Shown here: piece by piece, positions 27,134-36,221 of the stretch | How positions within the stretch are numbered: position 1 is the stretch's first letter | How the letters are laid out: the number at the start of each line of letters is the position of its first letter | Assembly: GCA_002148405.1 (NCBI GenBank) | Contig: MUGG01000218.1 | Span: forward strand, 62,001 to 126,000 | Source of the DNA: Alkalinema sp. CACIAM 70d | Lineage (GTDB): Bacteria; Cyanobacteriota; Cyanobacteriia; Leptolyngbyales; Leptolyngbyaceae | Direction: 5' to 3' | DNA: 64,000 nt | Notes under the pieces: model-generated | The model's database searches: none | What the model was told of the DNA's origin: nothing | What the model saw: only the letters and a program-made list of their open reading frames with translations | Position numbers and translations under genes: made by a program

Positions 27134-28759
27134 TTAATGTAAGTTAGCGGCATTCCCTCTAGATTGGCCCTTACCTAGAAATAGCAATAATGGCAGTGAA
27201 CACAAAAACATAATTCCCACAAAACGGAATGTATCTGCGTAGGATAGAACCGCCGCCTGTGTTTGGACTAATTGCTGCATTGCTGCCAACGCTTGAGACT
27301 GGGCCGTTACAGCATCCGAACCTCGACTGCGAAACAGTTCGGTCATCAATGCGAGGCGCTCTTGGGTTTCCGGATCAAAGGCTGTGAGTTTTGCCGAGAG
27401 AACCGCTGTATGAAAGGCTTCCCGCTGGGCTAGCAGGGTCGTCAAAATCGCAATGCCAATACTTCCGCCCAGTTGTCGGGTCAAATTATAGAACCCTGAC
27501 CCCGCAGAAACTTCCTGTTTGGGCAATCCTCCTAAGGACGCTAGGCTTAACGGTAAAAACATCAGCACCGTCACGCCCCCCCGCAAAAGTAATGGCATAA
27601 ACAGTTCATCACTTCCCGTTTGAGGGGTAATGGTCGCTAACTGAAACATAACCAAACTGGAACCGATCGCGCCAAGACCAATCAAAATCCGGGCATCAAT
27701 GCGGCTAGACAGCTTACCCAGCAAAACCATCATAATCGCCGAGGAAAGTGCCCCTGGTGCTAACAGAAATCCCGTCTGAGTTGCAGAAAATCGCAATACG
27801 CCCTGGGTAAACAACGGAACTGCAAAGAGCGTACCGTACAAGCCAATCCCGACGACTCCCGAGTACAAACTGCCCGCAGCCAGCGATCGATGGCGCAACA
27901 CACGCAAATCCACGGCAGGGTCACGGACTCGCAGTTCCCACCAAATGAATAACACCATGCTGACTGTGCTGGTAATAATTAAAGTGACAATAAAGCTAGA
28001 GGCTAACCACCCTTCTTTCTGCCCTTCCTCCAAAACCGTTTGCAAGCCACCGACGGCCCCAATCAACAGAGCAATGCCCCACCAATCTACAGATACCTTA
28101 TTATTAGCCTGTTTCGGCCCGTCGGGTGGCAGGAATAGTAGAGCCATAGCTACGGCCAAAATTCCGATCGGGAGGTTGATAAAGAAAATCCAGCGCCACC
28201 CCAAGGTATCGGTCAGAATGCCTCCTAGGGTTGGCCCGATCGCAGGCCCTGCAATCACCCCCACCCCAAATACCGCTTGGGCAACGCCCTGTTCCGCTGG
28301 GGGAAAGGTTTCAAATAAAATAGCCTGTGCTTTTGCCAGAAGGCCACCCCCACAAAGCCCTTGGAGAATTCGGGCAATGACCAACAGGGGTAGATTCGTA
28401 GATAAGCCGCAGAGCACCGACGCGATCGTAAATCCGATCATCGAAAAGACAAAGTAGGATTTCTTACCAAACGTACTACCCAACCATGCCGAGAGTGGAA
28501 TTAAGACTACGTTGGCAATCCCATAGGAGGTGACAACCCAGCCAACTTCACTCACCGTTGCCCCCAGTGTGGCTTGGATATCATTTAAGGCAACATTAAC
28601 GATACTGGTGTCGATTACTTCCAGCATTGCACCCAGTGCAGCCGTGATGGTGATTAACCATTTTAAAGTTCCTTGAACATAGGAACCTTCTTCTGGCAAA
28701 GCAGCCGGTAAGGAAGCCGGAGAATGAGTCGATCGAGTTGTGGAACGAGGAGTAGTCAT
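27134..28759 (-). CDS. MFS drug efflux transporter, DHA2 (EmrB/QacA) type
   Basis: 541 residues with 14 predicted membrane helices. Signature regions: LEVIDTSIVNVALNDIQATL (motif D1), WLGSTFGKK (motif A), and GPTLGG-like motif C (VIAGPAIGPTLGGIL). Works with the membrane-fusion protein encoded just upstream on the same strand. Exports hydrophobic toxicants or metabolites by proton antiport. Confidence 0.9.
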   Translation of the reverse strand: MTTPRSTTRSTHSPASLPAALPEEGSYVQGTLKWLITITAALGAMLEVIDTSIVNVALNDIQATLGATVSEVGWVVTSYGIANVVLIPLSAWLGSTFGKKSYFVFSMIGFTIASVLCGLSTNLPLLVIARILQGLCGGGLLAKAQAILFETFPPAEQGVAQAVFGVGVIAGPAIGPTLGGILTDTLGWRWIFFINLPIGILAVAMALLFLPPDGPKQANNKVSVDWWGIALLIGAVGGLQTVLEEGQKEGWLASSFIVTLIITSTVSMVLFIWWELRVRDPAVDLRVLRHRSLAAGSLYSGVVGIGLYGTLFAVPLFTQGVLRFSATQTGFLLAPGALSSAIMMVLLGKLSSRIDARILIGLGAIGSSLVMFQLATITPQTGSDELFMPLLLRGGVTVLMFLPLSLASLGGLPKQEVSAGSGFYNLTRQLGGSIGIAILTTLLAQREAFHTAVLSAKLTAFDPETQERLALMTELFRSRGSDAVTAQSQALAAMQQLVQTQAAVLSYADTFRFVGIMFLCSLPLLLFLGKGQSRGNAANLH

Positions 28760-28874
28760 GGCATTTTTAGGATCATGGCATTCTTGGATGAGTCATTGTT
28801 CAATGGCCACACGGAACAGTTCCTAAACACTGACTGATGCAGCGGTTAGGGCTCAAAGGGGCCGCATTCGGACA

Positions 28875-30278
28875 TTAACGATTGTCGGAACTGGTATCAA
28901 CCGTCACTTTGACACTCAGCCCCGGTTTAAGCTTTCCTTGAGCATCCCCACTTTCATCGAAGGTCAAGCGTACAGGAACCCATTGCACAACTTTATTGAA
29001 ATTGCCTGTGGCATTATCCGGTGGAATTAAAGCAAAACTTGATCCCGTCGCTGGATTAATCCCCTCGATCGTGGCTGAGAACTTTTGTCCTGGATAGGCA
29101 TCCACTTCCACTTCAGCCTTTTCGCCAATGCGCAGCTTGCCTAGGGCCGTTTCCTTGAAGTTCGCATCCACATAAACTTCGCTAGCTTGGAGTGGCACAA
29201 CTGAGAGGAGCGGTTGACCCACCTGCGCTTTTTGACCCACTTGAGCCGTCAACTGTCCCACCGTCCCGCTAACAGGGGCTTTAATCACCATATATTTGAT
29301 CTGTTGACGGGCTAAATCCAAAGCAGCTTTAGCTTGCTTTACTTGGGCTGCAGCTAACTGTTGCTGATCCTGTTGGACTTTGACCGTTTGGGTAGACACT
29401 TGAGTTTCAGCCACTTGCCCTTGGGCAGCTGCGGCTTCAGCTTCGGCCTTTTGCAATTGCGCTTGAGCACTGGCCACTTGAGCTTGGGCACTGGCTACCG
29501 TTTTCTGCAAAGCCTCCTGATTAGCCTGAGCACTGTCATAGGCAGCTTTAGCAGTGTCTAGCTGCTGGGTGGGAATTGCGCCTTCATTAGCCAATTGTTG
29601 ATAGCGTTGCCAATCCAAACGAGTCCGGTTGACCTCTGTTCTGGCCCGATCGACGTTGGCCTGATTGGTTTCCACAGCTGCCTGCGCTTGCATTACCGCC
29701 GCTTGCGCTGCATCGATCGCCGATTGATTGGCGGCCAGCTTAGCCTGGGATTGTTGTACCTGAGTCGGCTTCGTTTGGCTCGTTAGGCTGACATTATCTT
29801 GAGCGGCTTGCAATTGAGCTTCCGCGATCGCTAAATTCGCTTCTGCCTGTTGCACCTTTAGGTTGAGATCGGGATCTTCCAAAATAATCATGGGCTGTCC
29901 CACTTCTACCCGATCTCCATTTTTCACGAGCACCTGCTTCACAGTCGCAGGAACTTGGGAAGAAATGGGCGATAAATGCCCTTGAATTTGTGCATTTTCA
30001 GTGGTCACATGGGTGCGCTGAAATTGCCAAAACTGCCAACCAAAGACCCCACCCACCGCTAGCACGATTGCACCGATCGACCACCACAGCGTCTTTTTAG
30101 AATTCCCTTTAGGAGAAAGATTGGGTTCGGGCTCAGTGACTTGTGAATCTGGGGCCAGCGGTTCAGCCACGATCGACGACTGCACGCCTTGCATCTCATT
30201 TTTGGCCCAAGGTGTGGCTTCGGTAGAAGGAAGAGAAGAGTCCGATGAGTATTGGGAAATCTGCGTTTGAGAGTTCAT
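28875..30278 (-). CDS. EmrA/HlyD-type membrane fusion protein
   Basis: 467 residues: cytoplasmic N-terminus of about 75, one membrane helix (WWSIGAIVLAVGGVFGWQFW), a first lipoyl half, a long Ala/Gln-rich coiled-coil hairpin (about 145-325), the second lipoyl half and a beta-barrel (VYVDANFKETALGKLRIGE). The coiled coil is longer than in E. coli EmrA, suggesting contact with an outer-membrane TolC-like channel. It forms an efflux pair with the downstream MFS gene (gap 115 bases). Confidence 0.9.
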   Translation of the reverse strand: MNSQTQISQYSSDSSLPSTEATPWAKNEMQGVQSSIVAEPLAPDSQVTEPEPNLSPKGNSKKTLWWSIGAIVLAVGGVFGWQFWQFQRTHVTTENAQIQGHLSPISSQVPATVKQVLVKNGDRVEVGQPMIILEDPDLNLKVQQAEANLAIAEAQLQAAQDNVSLTSQTKPTQVQQSQAKLAANQSAIDAAQAAVMQAQAAVETNQANVDRARTEVNRTRLDWQRYQQLANEGAIPTQQLDTAKAAYDSAQANQEALQKTVASAQAQVASAQAQLQKAEAEAAAAQGQVAETQVSTQTVKVQQDQQQLAAAQVKQAKAALDLARQQIKYMVIKAPVSGTVGQLTAQVGQKAQVGQPLLSVVPLQASEVYVDANFKETALGKLRIGEKAEVEVDAYPGQKFSATIEGINPATGSSFALIPPDNATGNFNKVVQWVPVRLTFDESGDAQGKLKPGLSVKVTVDTSSDNR

Positions 30279-30544
30279 GGTGAATCTAAGACAATAGACT
30301 ACTGTAGGAAAATTGAATCAGAACCGCACAGTCAAAGAATTTGACTCGTAATTTTTGCTGAAAATTCATAGGTAATACTCAAGTAGGCAAAAAGAAATAA
30401 CTAGGAAAAATGAAAGTAGAATTAAAAAGCAAATAACAATCAATCCCAGAATGGTTGATAAAAGACGACGTTGAAGGACAAGTCAGTCAAAAGTTTCTTT
30501 GAGGTCTTTTCTAAGATGTACTACCTATAAATTCATCTCAATAC

Positions 30545-31030
30545 TTAAACGATCGGCTGAAAAACCTGGTAAAGAATTTCAAGGCTGGTTTCGATCGATG
30601 CAAGTTGTTCCGGTGGAAGCGAGGTTAATAATGCCGCTAATTGATTGCGAATCATTTGGCGCATAGCCTCTAATTCCTGTAGGCCGTGATCTGTTAAGTG
30701 CAGCCTTACATACCGACGCTCTTGGGGATCAACCGATCGATCTACATAGCCACTCTGAACCAAACGCTCGATCGTTGCAGAAGCCGTCGCCCTTGTAACA
30801 TCCAAATATTCAGCAACCTTAGAAAGGTTAGTTCCCGGCTGCTGTTCCAAGTAGGCTAAGAGGCGAAATTGGGGAACCGAGAGTACAGAGCAAGGAGTCT
30901 GTCTGATTTCAGCTCGAATAAACTGCATAATCAACGGGACAACTTTAATCAGTGCTGCCGCAGTTTGCTGAGCCAGAACGACTACCTCATTAGGGGTAGA
31001 AGACATGGGAGGATGGCGAGAAATTTCCAT
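30545..31030 (-). CDS. MarR-family repressor
   Basis: 161 residues. Winged helix at about 50-115 (LSKVAEYLDVTRATASATIE, then the wing with DPQERRYVRLHLTDHG). The start may be ATG 31030 or ATG 31006; neither has a good ribosome binding site. It precedes the EmrA/EmrB-type genes on the same strand and probably represses them and itself, releasing on binding a phenolic-type ligand. A perfect dyad lies 67 bases upstream. Confidence 0.88.
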   Translation of the reverse strand: MEISRHPPMSSTPNEVVVLAQQTAAALIKVVPLIMQFIRAEIRQTPCSVLSVPQFRLLAYLEQQPGTNLSKVAEYLDVTRATASATIERLVQSGYVDRSVDPQERRYVRLHLTDHGLQELEAMRQMIRNQLAALLTSLPPEQLASIETSLEILYQVFQPIV

Positions 31031-31096
31031 AAAACATCAGTTTGATAGGGCATCGTGGTGAAAGGTAAATCACCTCGCACTCCACTATGTTAACCG

Positions 31097-31117
31097 ATAG
31101 TTAGATAAACTAACTAT
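31097..31117. promoter_or_regulatory. Perfect dyad, candidate MarR operator
   Basis: ATAGTTAG, spacer ATAAA, CTAACTAT: an exact 8-5-8 inverted repeat upstream of the MarR-family gene, with size and position usual for MarR autoregulation. Confidence 0.6.
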
Positions 31118-31139
31118 TTCTAATGATTGATGTTTAAGA

Positions 31140-31490
31140 CTCAGTTTTTCCACCTTTTTAGGGTTACAGGGCATAATACCCACAGCAAGGATCGCTCCCT
31201 ATTCTGCCCTACTACCGGACGAGGCCATAACAGACAAGCAACCGCAACAGAACAAAGCGGGAGCCAGTTTAGATCACTGTACTCCCGCTTTAGGTCTCAT
31301 TTTCAGTCTGCTGCAAGGTTGCCTCCTTAACCAACCGGACTATGGGTTGAGTAGCAACTGTCCTCCGTCGTTGTGTCCTTCGGGACTTCCGTTCAGTTTC
31401 TCTTATCTATCCGCGCTATAGTTCAGAGACTTGCTGCTGTTTGGAGGGGAGGGCTGACTACCTAGCCCACTTATATAGTAGCAAATTGAC
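31140..31490 (-). ncRNA. Candidate structured RNA (unassigned), probably minus strand
   Basis: About 350 gene-free bases packed with palindromes. Reading the minus strand from a -10-like TACTATA near 31481: hairpin GGGCT/AGCCC (31451-31468); TCTCT/AGAGA enclosing CTAT/ATAG (about 31400-31430); AACTG/CAGTT enclosing GTCC-CGAA-GGAC (about 31357-31400); CAACC/GGTTG and GGTT/AACC stems (about 31317-31348); and a terminal stem AAAGCGGGAG/CTCCCGCTTT (31254-31291) with inner CAGT/ACTG, followed by a U-rich TTTGTTCTGTT. A further AGGGCA/TGCCCT stem spans 31167-31210. I considered 6S RNA, RNase P, tmRNA and SRP RNA and did not find their conserved boxes. It could also be the end of a lost mobile element. 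Confidence 0.35.
31254..31291 (-). terminator. Terminator-like hairpin of the candidate RNA
   Basis: Ten-base perfect stem (AAAGCGGGAG with CTCCCGCTTT) with a further CAGT/ACTG pairing inside; on the minus strand it is followed by TTTGTTCTGTT. Confidence 0.5.
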
Positions 31491-31598
31491 CAAACCTTAG
31501 TCGGCTAGAACCCCCAATCGTTACAGATTGAAAAACTTCCAACAGCAATAAAATGAGTGATAGAAGCCATCTCGGATCACATATAGAACAGAATATTT

Positions 31599-33116
31599 TT
31601 AAGGAGATAATAATTTCAATGCTTGGATCAAAGCAAAGCGAACATCTTCTCCCGTAGTCACCAATTCAATGCCAGGGTCTCCAAGCTTCAGAAAGCCTAA
31701 GTTTTGTTCTCGGCCACTCACTAAAAAATCGGTGGTGGCAATGCGGTAAACCCGTTGAGGCTCCAGCGGTTTACCCTGAATCAACCAAGCTTGCTTAGCG
31801 ACATCAAACTGCACATTGGCCGTTTGCAAGTACCCGCCATTACCGCGATTGCTTTGGCCAACCTCCAAAACTTTCTGCAAAATGTCGCCACGCAGATTAA
31901 CCGTTAACACTTTGCCTCCAAAGGGTAGAATGCGAATCACATCGTACTGCGTGATGGCCCCCGCTGGAACCACATCATCAATGCGAATACTCCCACTGTT
32001 GAAAATCGCCAACTCCGTTCCTGGGGTCGATCGCAGCAGAGATTGGGCAATCAGATTCGTTAACGAAGTAGATTGGTTGCGAACCACGCTTTCGCGTCCA
32101 TCTAAGGCGGTTCGGGTGGTGGTAATGACTTGTTGTGGTTCAAATCCATCGGCCCGGAAGCCCGCAAAGCCCTTGGTAACCCATTGCTGCACCACCTGCG
32201 CAGTCCGCCGATCGTCCGGGAGATCAGCCGTAATATCCCGCAATTCTGACGCGATCGTTAAACAGCGACTTATGGTGTCGTAGCTCAGGCGATGGATATA
32301 GGCGGTTACTGCATTAGCATCTGCTTTAAAAATAGGTGTCTTGGACAGGCGGCATTGGGGCGATCGCGCAGGACGCTGGGTAAACCGCCACTGCTGAATA
32401 TTTTCATGTTCATGGCCACCTAAAATTAAATCGAGTTCGGGAACTGCTTCGGCCAACTGGCGATCCTGATCAATACTTAAATGGGTCACAGCCACCAGAA
32501 TATCAGCCCGATCGCGCAATTCTTTAACTTGCTGACGTGCAGATTCCAACACATCCTGATACCGCACGTAGTCCGCCGGATTGGATGCAATGGTTAAACC
32601 CATCAAACCCACTCGTACGATTGCTCCCTTACTTCCTTTAACATTAAACACTACAGATTTAGGGACATTGGGAAAAGACAGCCCCGTTCTATCCAGAACA
32701 TTACTAGAAAACCATTGAAATTTAGATTCTTTTAAGCGTTGATTAAACTGTTGTTCTGAAATATCAAATTCATGGTTTCCAAATGTTGCGTAGTCGAGCC
32801 CCAAGGTATTCAAGACAGCAACCATTTGACGACCTGCTAAGCGATCGCCCTCAACCTTTGCTGTTCCCAACGCCGAGGGACTGAGGAAATCTCCAGCCAA
32901 AATGGTATAAGTGCGGGGATTCTCTCGCAGTAACTGTTGCCGTAGGGTCGCCAAGCGGGCTAAACCTCCCCGCTGATTCCCTTGCACGGGCGTAATTTCA
33001 TAGACATCATTAAAATGCAATAAATTCAGCTTGACGACCTCAGCCCAAGCGGGCAAAGCCATACTCCACACTGCCAAACCGATCGCCACCCGTTGTCCGA
33101 TTTGCACACTTTTCAT
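31599..33116 (-). CDS. 5'-nucleotidase / UshA-type metallophosphatase
   Basis: 505 residues with a clear signal peptide ending PAWA. Metallophosphatase motifs: LLHFNDVYEI (D-x-H-variant N-D), AGDFLSPS, GNHEFD, and GGHEHE; C-terminal nucleotide-binding 5_nucleotid_C domain with NSGSIRIDD and YDVIRILPFGG. Periplasmic hydrolysis of nucleotides for phosphate or nucleoside salvage. The catalytic loop keeps GNHE. Monocistronic by spacing. Confidence 0.9.
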   Translation of the reverse strand: MKSVQIGQRVAIGLAVWSMALPAWAEVVKLNLLHFNDVYEITPVQGNQRGGLARLATLRQQLLRENPRTYTILAGDFLSPSALGTAKVEGDRLAGRQMVAVLNTLGLDYATFGNHEFDISEQQFNQRLKESKFQWFSSNVLDRTGLSFPNVPKSVVFNVKGSKGAIVRVGLMGLTIASNPADYVRYQDVLESARQQVKELRDRADILVAVTHLSIDQDRQLAEAVPELDLILGGHEHENIQQWRFTQRPARSPQCRLSKTPIFKADANAVTAYIHRLSYDTISRCLTIASELRDITADLPDDRRTAQVVQQWVTKGFAGFRADGFEPQQVITTTRTALDGRESVVRNQSTSLTNLIAQSLLRSTPGTELAIFNSGSIRIDDVVPAGAITQYDVIRILPFGGKVLTVNLRGDILQKVLEVGQSNRGNGGYLQTANVQFDVAKQAWLIQGKPLEPQRVYRIATTDFLVSGREQNLGFLKLGDPGIELVTTGEDVRFALIQALKLLSP

Positions 33117-33220
33117 GGATTTATCTGCTAATCAACCTTTCCATCATAGAATTTCAGCCAGCTTCAATCTCACTTCCAAGCGCAATCTAAAGGAAAATTT
33201 CTAGTGCAAGTCGAGCATTG

Positions 33221-33415
33221 TTAAAGGAACGCAGAAAAGGTGGGTGCGTCAGACGCAGAATCAGGATAAAGCTCACAGAAAAATTGCGGCGGCAACGCTA
33301 GAGAATGTCCTTCTGATAGGTTCATTACTGCTAGGTGCCATCCGCAACTTGAGGTTATATCCAAACTAGGATTAAGTCGTCTGATCTGTCGATCGAGCGC
33401 TAACAACTCATTCAA
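33221..33415 (-). CDS. Small hypothetical ORF next to the oxygenase gene
   Basis: 64 codons beginning six bases after the stop of the oxygenase gene, same strand. The peptide has two Cys (SSCGWHL, QFFCELY) and an acidic Ser-rich C-terminus. No ribosome binding site stands out and no family is recognised. Options: a translationally coupled small protein, a peptide substrate of the neighbouring enzymes, or a chance frame. Confidence 0.35.
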   Translation of the reverse strand: MNELLALDRQIRRLNPSLDITSSCGWHLAVMNLSEGHSLALPPQFFCELYPDSASDAPTFSAFL

Positions 33416-33421
33416 GACCAG

Positions 33422-34438
33422 CTACTGGTTCACAGACAGAAGACGGTAATCCCGAATATAGAGAGGCACATCCCCCACCTGGCGACGCAATTTCGCTTCT
33501 TCCATCGTTTCATCAAAGACCAACATCGTCTCCCGTCCCACGTTGAGCCAATCCTCGTAGGGCACGCACATATCTTGCTCAAAACTGCCTGTGCTGGGGC
33601 GTTTCATGGCTTCAGGGGAAATCATGGCCCGATATTGCTCGTTGAATTTACGACGGAAACGAAAGTCGATCGAAATCCGCAAGCCATGGGAGACTCGGCG
33701 AACAGTCTGGTGTAAGCCCCGCGCATCATTGAAATACATAGTGCCATGCTGCATTTTAGCTCCGTCATAGGAAACGACCATGGGAATGTCACACCCATCA
33801 TTAAAGTCCGACATGAGACGCATGGCTGGAAGTTCCATTTCTCGAGGCATTTCACCCGCTTCGATCGTGATATTGTCAATGTCACCAAACAACGGTAAAA
33901 CAACAACCGTTGCATCGGGATGAACACCATTCCAGACATCGCTATGACGCTTCATACTGGTAAATGGCAGCTTCAAGACCTCCGCACTGGTTTGGCCATA
34001 GACCATACGCAGGTTAACTGGAAGATCCACCGCATCAATCAAATCGTTTGCACCGAGCTGGCAGAAAGCATCGGCTACACTTTTCTGAAGCAGGTTAAAC
34101 GCCAAGATATGCTCTTTTTTAGGTACCAGCAATCCCGTCCCTAAATAGTTAGGCAGCCTATTCTGCTCACGGGCTTCTAGCAATTGCTCAAGCATCTCCT
34201 GCTCAGACAGAATGATGGGGCTGTTTAAACAGGCGGAAATATATCCAGCAGCAGCTATCCGAATTTGTTGAAAGAGTTCTGGCTGGAGCGTATGTTCAAA
34301 CAAAAGCCGATACTGATGACGAGTCGCCATCCGGCCTGCCAATTCATTGAACAAGCGATCGCCTAGTTCAGAAAATACCATTGCCTGTTCTGGGCTGATT
34401 TTCTGCGTCCATTCCTGGGTCATTACACTCTGAGACAT
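33422..34438 (-). CDS. Putative Fe(II)/2-oxoglutarate-type oxygenase
   Basis: 338 residues from ATG 34438, which has GGAG just upstream; the frame extends to 34483. The second half looks like a jelly-roll oxygenase: H-x-D in KRHSDVWNGVHPDA, then VVVLPLFGD, and a distal His and Arg in GLHQTVRRVSHGLRISIDFRF. The H-S-D-x-W-x-G run recalls the StrG-like and 'sporadic carbohydrate cluster' 2OG oxygenases. Substrate unknown. Neighbouring methyltransferase and diiron-type genes on the other side of a 1-kb gap suggest a specialised metabolic pathway. Family assignment is inference from motifs. Confidence 0.5.
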   Translation of the reverse strand: MSQSVMTQEWTQKISPEQAMVFSELGDRLFNELAGRMATRHQYRLLFEHTLQPELFQQIRIAAAGYISACLNSPIILSEQEMLEQLLEAREQNRLPNYLGTGLLVPKKEHILAFNLLQKSVADAFCQLGANDLIDAVDLPVNLRMVYGQTSAEVLKLPFTSMKRHSDVWNGVHPDATVVVLPLFGDIDNITIEAGEMPREMELPAMRLMSDFNDGCDIPMVVSYDGAKMQHGTMYFNDARGLHQTVRRVSHGLRISIDFRFRRKFNEQYRAMISPEAMKRPSTGSFEQDMCVPYEDWLNVGRETMLVFDETMEEAKLRRQVGDVPLYIRDYRLLSVNQ

Positions 34439-35456
34439 AGCACTCCAACGATCGTTAAAAAATGACAAAAACAACAAAAACAACGCTCAGCTTTTGACTC
34501 AAACAATCTTTACCAAGAATGTTGCAACCAGTTTATTCGATTTGATCCCTGCCAACTCAGTTGAGTACAGACATTGATAACGAGTTGGAGGAATGAAAAT
34601 AGGTAATAGTTCCCTAAAATGAGTTTCCGCCTATTTCACCCAAACTCAAATGTCTTACCATCAACTGTTTAGTTTAGACACTAACCAATCAAGCTTTGGT
34701 AGACTAACAAAAGCTATTATCGGGTCTACACAATCTCCGTGAAAATATAAACCGTATTTCTAATGAAAGTTTTATACGTGAAATTACAGAAATCAGATTT
34801 TCATACATAAAAGAATAAATTCTACAGCGGAGTTAGGTCAAAAACTCATAAAAGACTTAAAAAATATTTAACAATTACGAGAATTTATACAGCTCAGAAG
34901 CCGCAGCAAGTTTGACTAGTACCTATTTAGATAGATTACCGCTTTGTCATTTATTCAAGTGATCAACAGATTGTTGCAATTGAGCACAAGTTGGATGCAA
35001 TATCCGGGTAATTACTGAACATTTATGGATTCAATTTTGAGAGGCAAGATAATTCCAGAAATTCGTGCATTAAGTAATAAAAATCGCACTATCTAGAGCA
35101 GCAAAATTTAAAATACTAGACTGGGAAATCTGGGTTTTCACTCATTTAAGTTAATAAGCGAAATGCCATACTCAGAAAATCAGTGTTATTTCCAGTATCT
35201 TCAATTTCATTCAGTTGCAGTACGAAGATGACAAAGTGTCTCAACCCAGTGCCTTATTTCAACCCAGTGCCTCAATACATTAGGTGTCTTTCAATTCACA
35301 AGGCAGCGTTCGATGGCTTGGAGCACAATGGGATCCCAACCGTCTTAGAGATCTCCCTCTTTCGGCATCCAATGATGTTTAAGATCAGCGAATAATCTTA
35401 AATTCGGTTCACTTTCTACTAGTTAGTTCTATACGTTCAAGTTAGCTTTTACCCCT
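34439..35456. other. Long AT-rich divergent region
   Basis: About 1 kb without a convincing gene, unusually long here. It is AT-rich with many short poly-A/T runs, suitable for divergent promoters. A direct repeat TCAACCCAGTGCCT occurs at 35241-35254 and 35259-35272. A 70-codon frame at 35183-35395 has no binding site and overlaps this repeat; on the minus strand the same stretch gives a short tract (GWDPIVLQAIERCLV) that could be a gene remnant. Confidence 0.4.
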
Positions 35457-36221
35457 ATGGCAGCGCTATCATCTTCAACTCAGAACCTATACGATCAGTC
35501 AGCTTCTCGTTGGATTCGGGGAGAACCGATCGCACTTTCAGATTTCACTGCAAGACCCATTATTCTGGGAATGTGTGAGCCTGTCCTAGGACAACGAATT
35601 CTTGATTTGGGATGTGGAGAAGGATACTGTAGTCGAGAGTTGATGCGGCGGGGAGCCAAGGAAGTCTATGGGATTGACCTCTCGGAGAGGATGATTGAAG
35701 CTGCTTTAGGGCAGGAAAAAACTGATCCCTTAGGAATTCATTATGAAGCAGGATGCGCTACTGATTTGTCCCACCTTGCAGATGAAAGCTTTGATCAGGT
35801 CTTGGCTGTATTTTTGTTCAATTATTTAACGATCGAGCAAATGCAGCAGTGCATGACAGAAGTCATCAGAGTGCTCCGCCCCCAAGGTCAATTTATTTTC
35901 AGTGTTCCCCATCCCGCTTTTCCTTACATGCGTAAGGCTGGCTATCCCTTCTATTTTCAAGTCGAAGAAACTAAGTACTTTAGTCAGCGCAATCACATTT
36001 TTCCGGGGCGTATTTGGAAGCGAGATGGAAGCTGGCTGGATGTCCAACTAGTCCATAAAACGCTAGAGGACTACTTCGATGTACTGCGTAGAGTTGGCTT
36101 TCAAACTCTCCCGATCGTCAAAGAACTCAGGGTTACTCCTGAACATGTTCAACTCGATGAAGCATTCTTTCAGCCCCTCGTTGATTTTCCACTTCACTTG
36201 GCTATACAGGTCGTACGATGA
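35457..36221 (+). CDS. Class I SAM-dependent methyltransferase
   Basis: 254 residues. Rossmann motif I ILDLGCGEGYCSREL, acidic loop GIDLS, and a motif near VLAVFLFNYL then VIRVLRPQGQFIFSVPHP as in small-molecule methyltransferases. The substrate-lid region (about 160-215) is aromatic-rich. Its last four bases overlap the next gene (ATGA), so it is coupled to the diiron-type enzyme; the two probably act on the same small molecule. Confidence 0.85.
   Translation: MAALSSSTQNLYDQSASRWIRGEPIALSDFTARPIILGMCEPVLGQRILDLGCGEGYCSRELMRRGAKEVYGIDLSERMIEAALGQEKTDPLGIHYEAGCATDLSHLADESFDQVLAVFLFNYLTIEQMQQCMTEVIRVLRPQGQFIFSVPHPAFPYMRKAGYPFYFQVEETKYFSQRNHIFPGRIWKRDGSWLDVQLVHKTLEDYFDVLRRVGFQTLPIVKELRVTPEHVQLDEAFFQPLVDFPLHLAIQVVR

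Noticed and set aside
31127..31330. 67-codon plus-strand frame
   Set aside because: Lies over the palindromic stretch and has no binding site; the hairpins explain the region better.
31140..31490. 6S RNA, RNase P RNA, tmRNA or SRP RNA
   Set aside because: Conserved boxes of these RNAs were not seen; the 5' end forms its own hairpin, unlike the 6S closing stem.
35183..35395. 70-codon frame in the 1-kb AT-rich gap
   Set aside because: No binding site and contains a direct repeat; possibly remnant DNA, not an intact gene.
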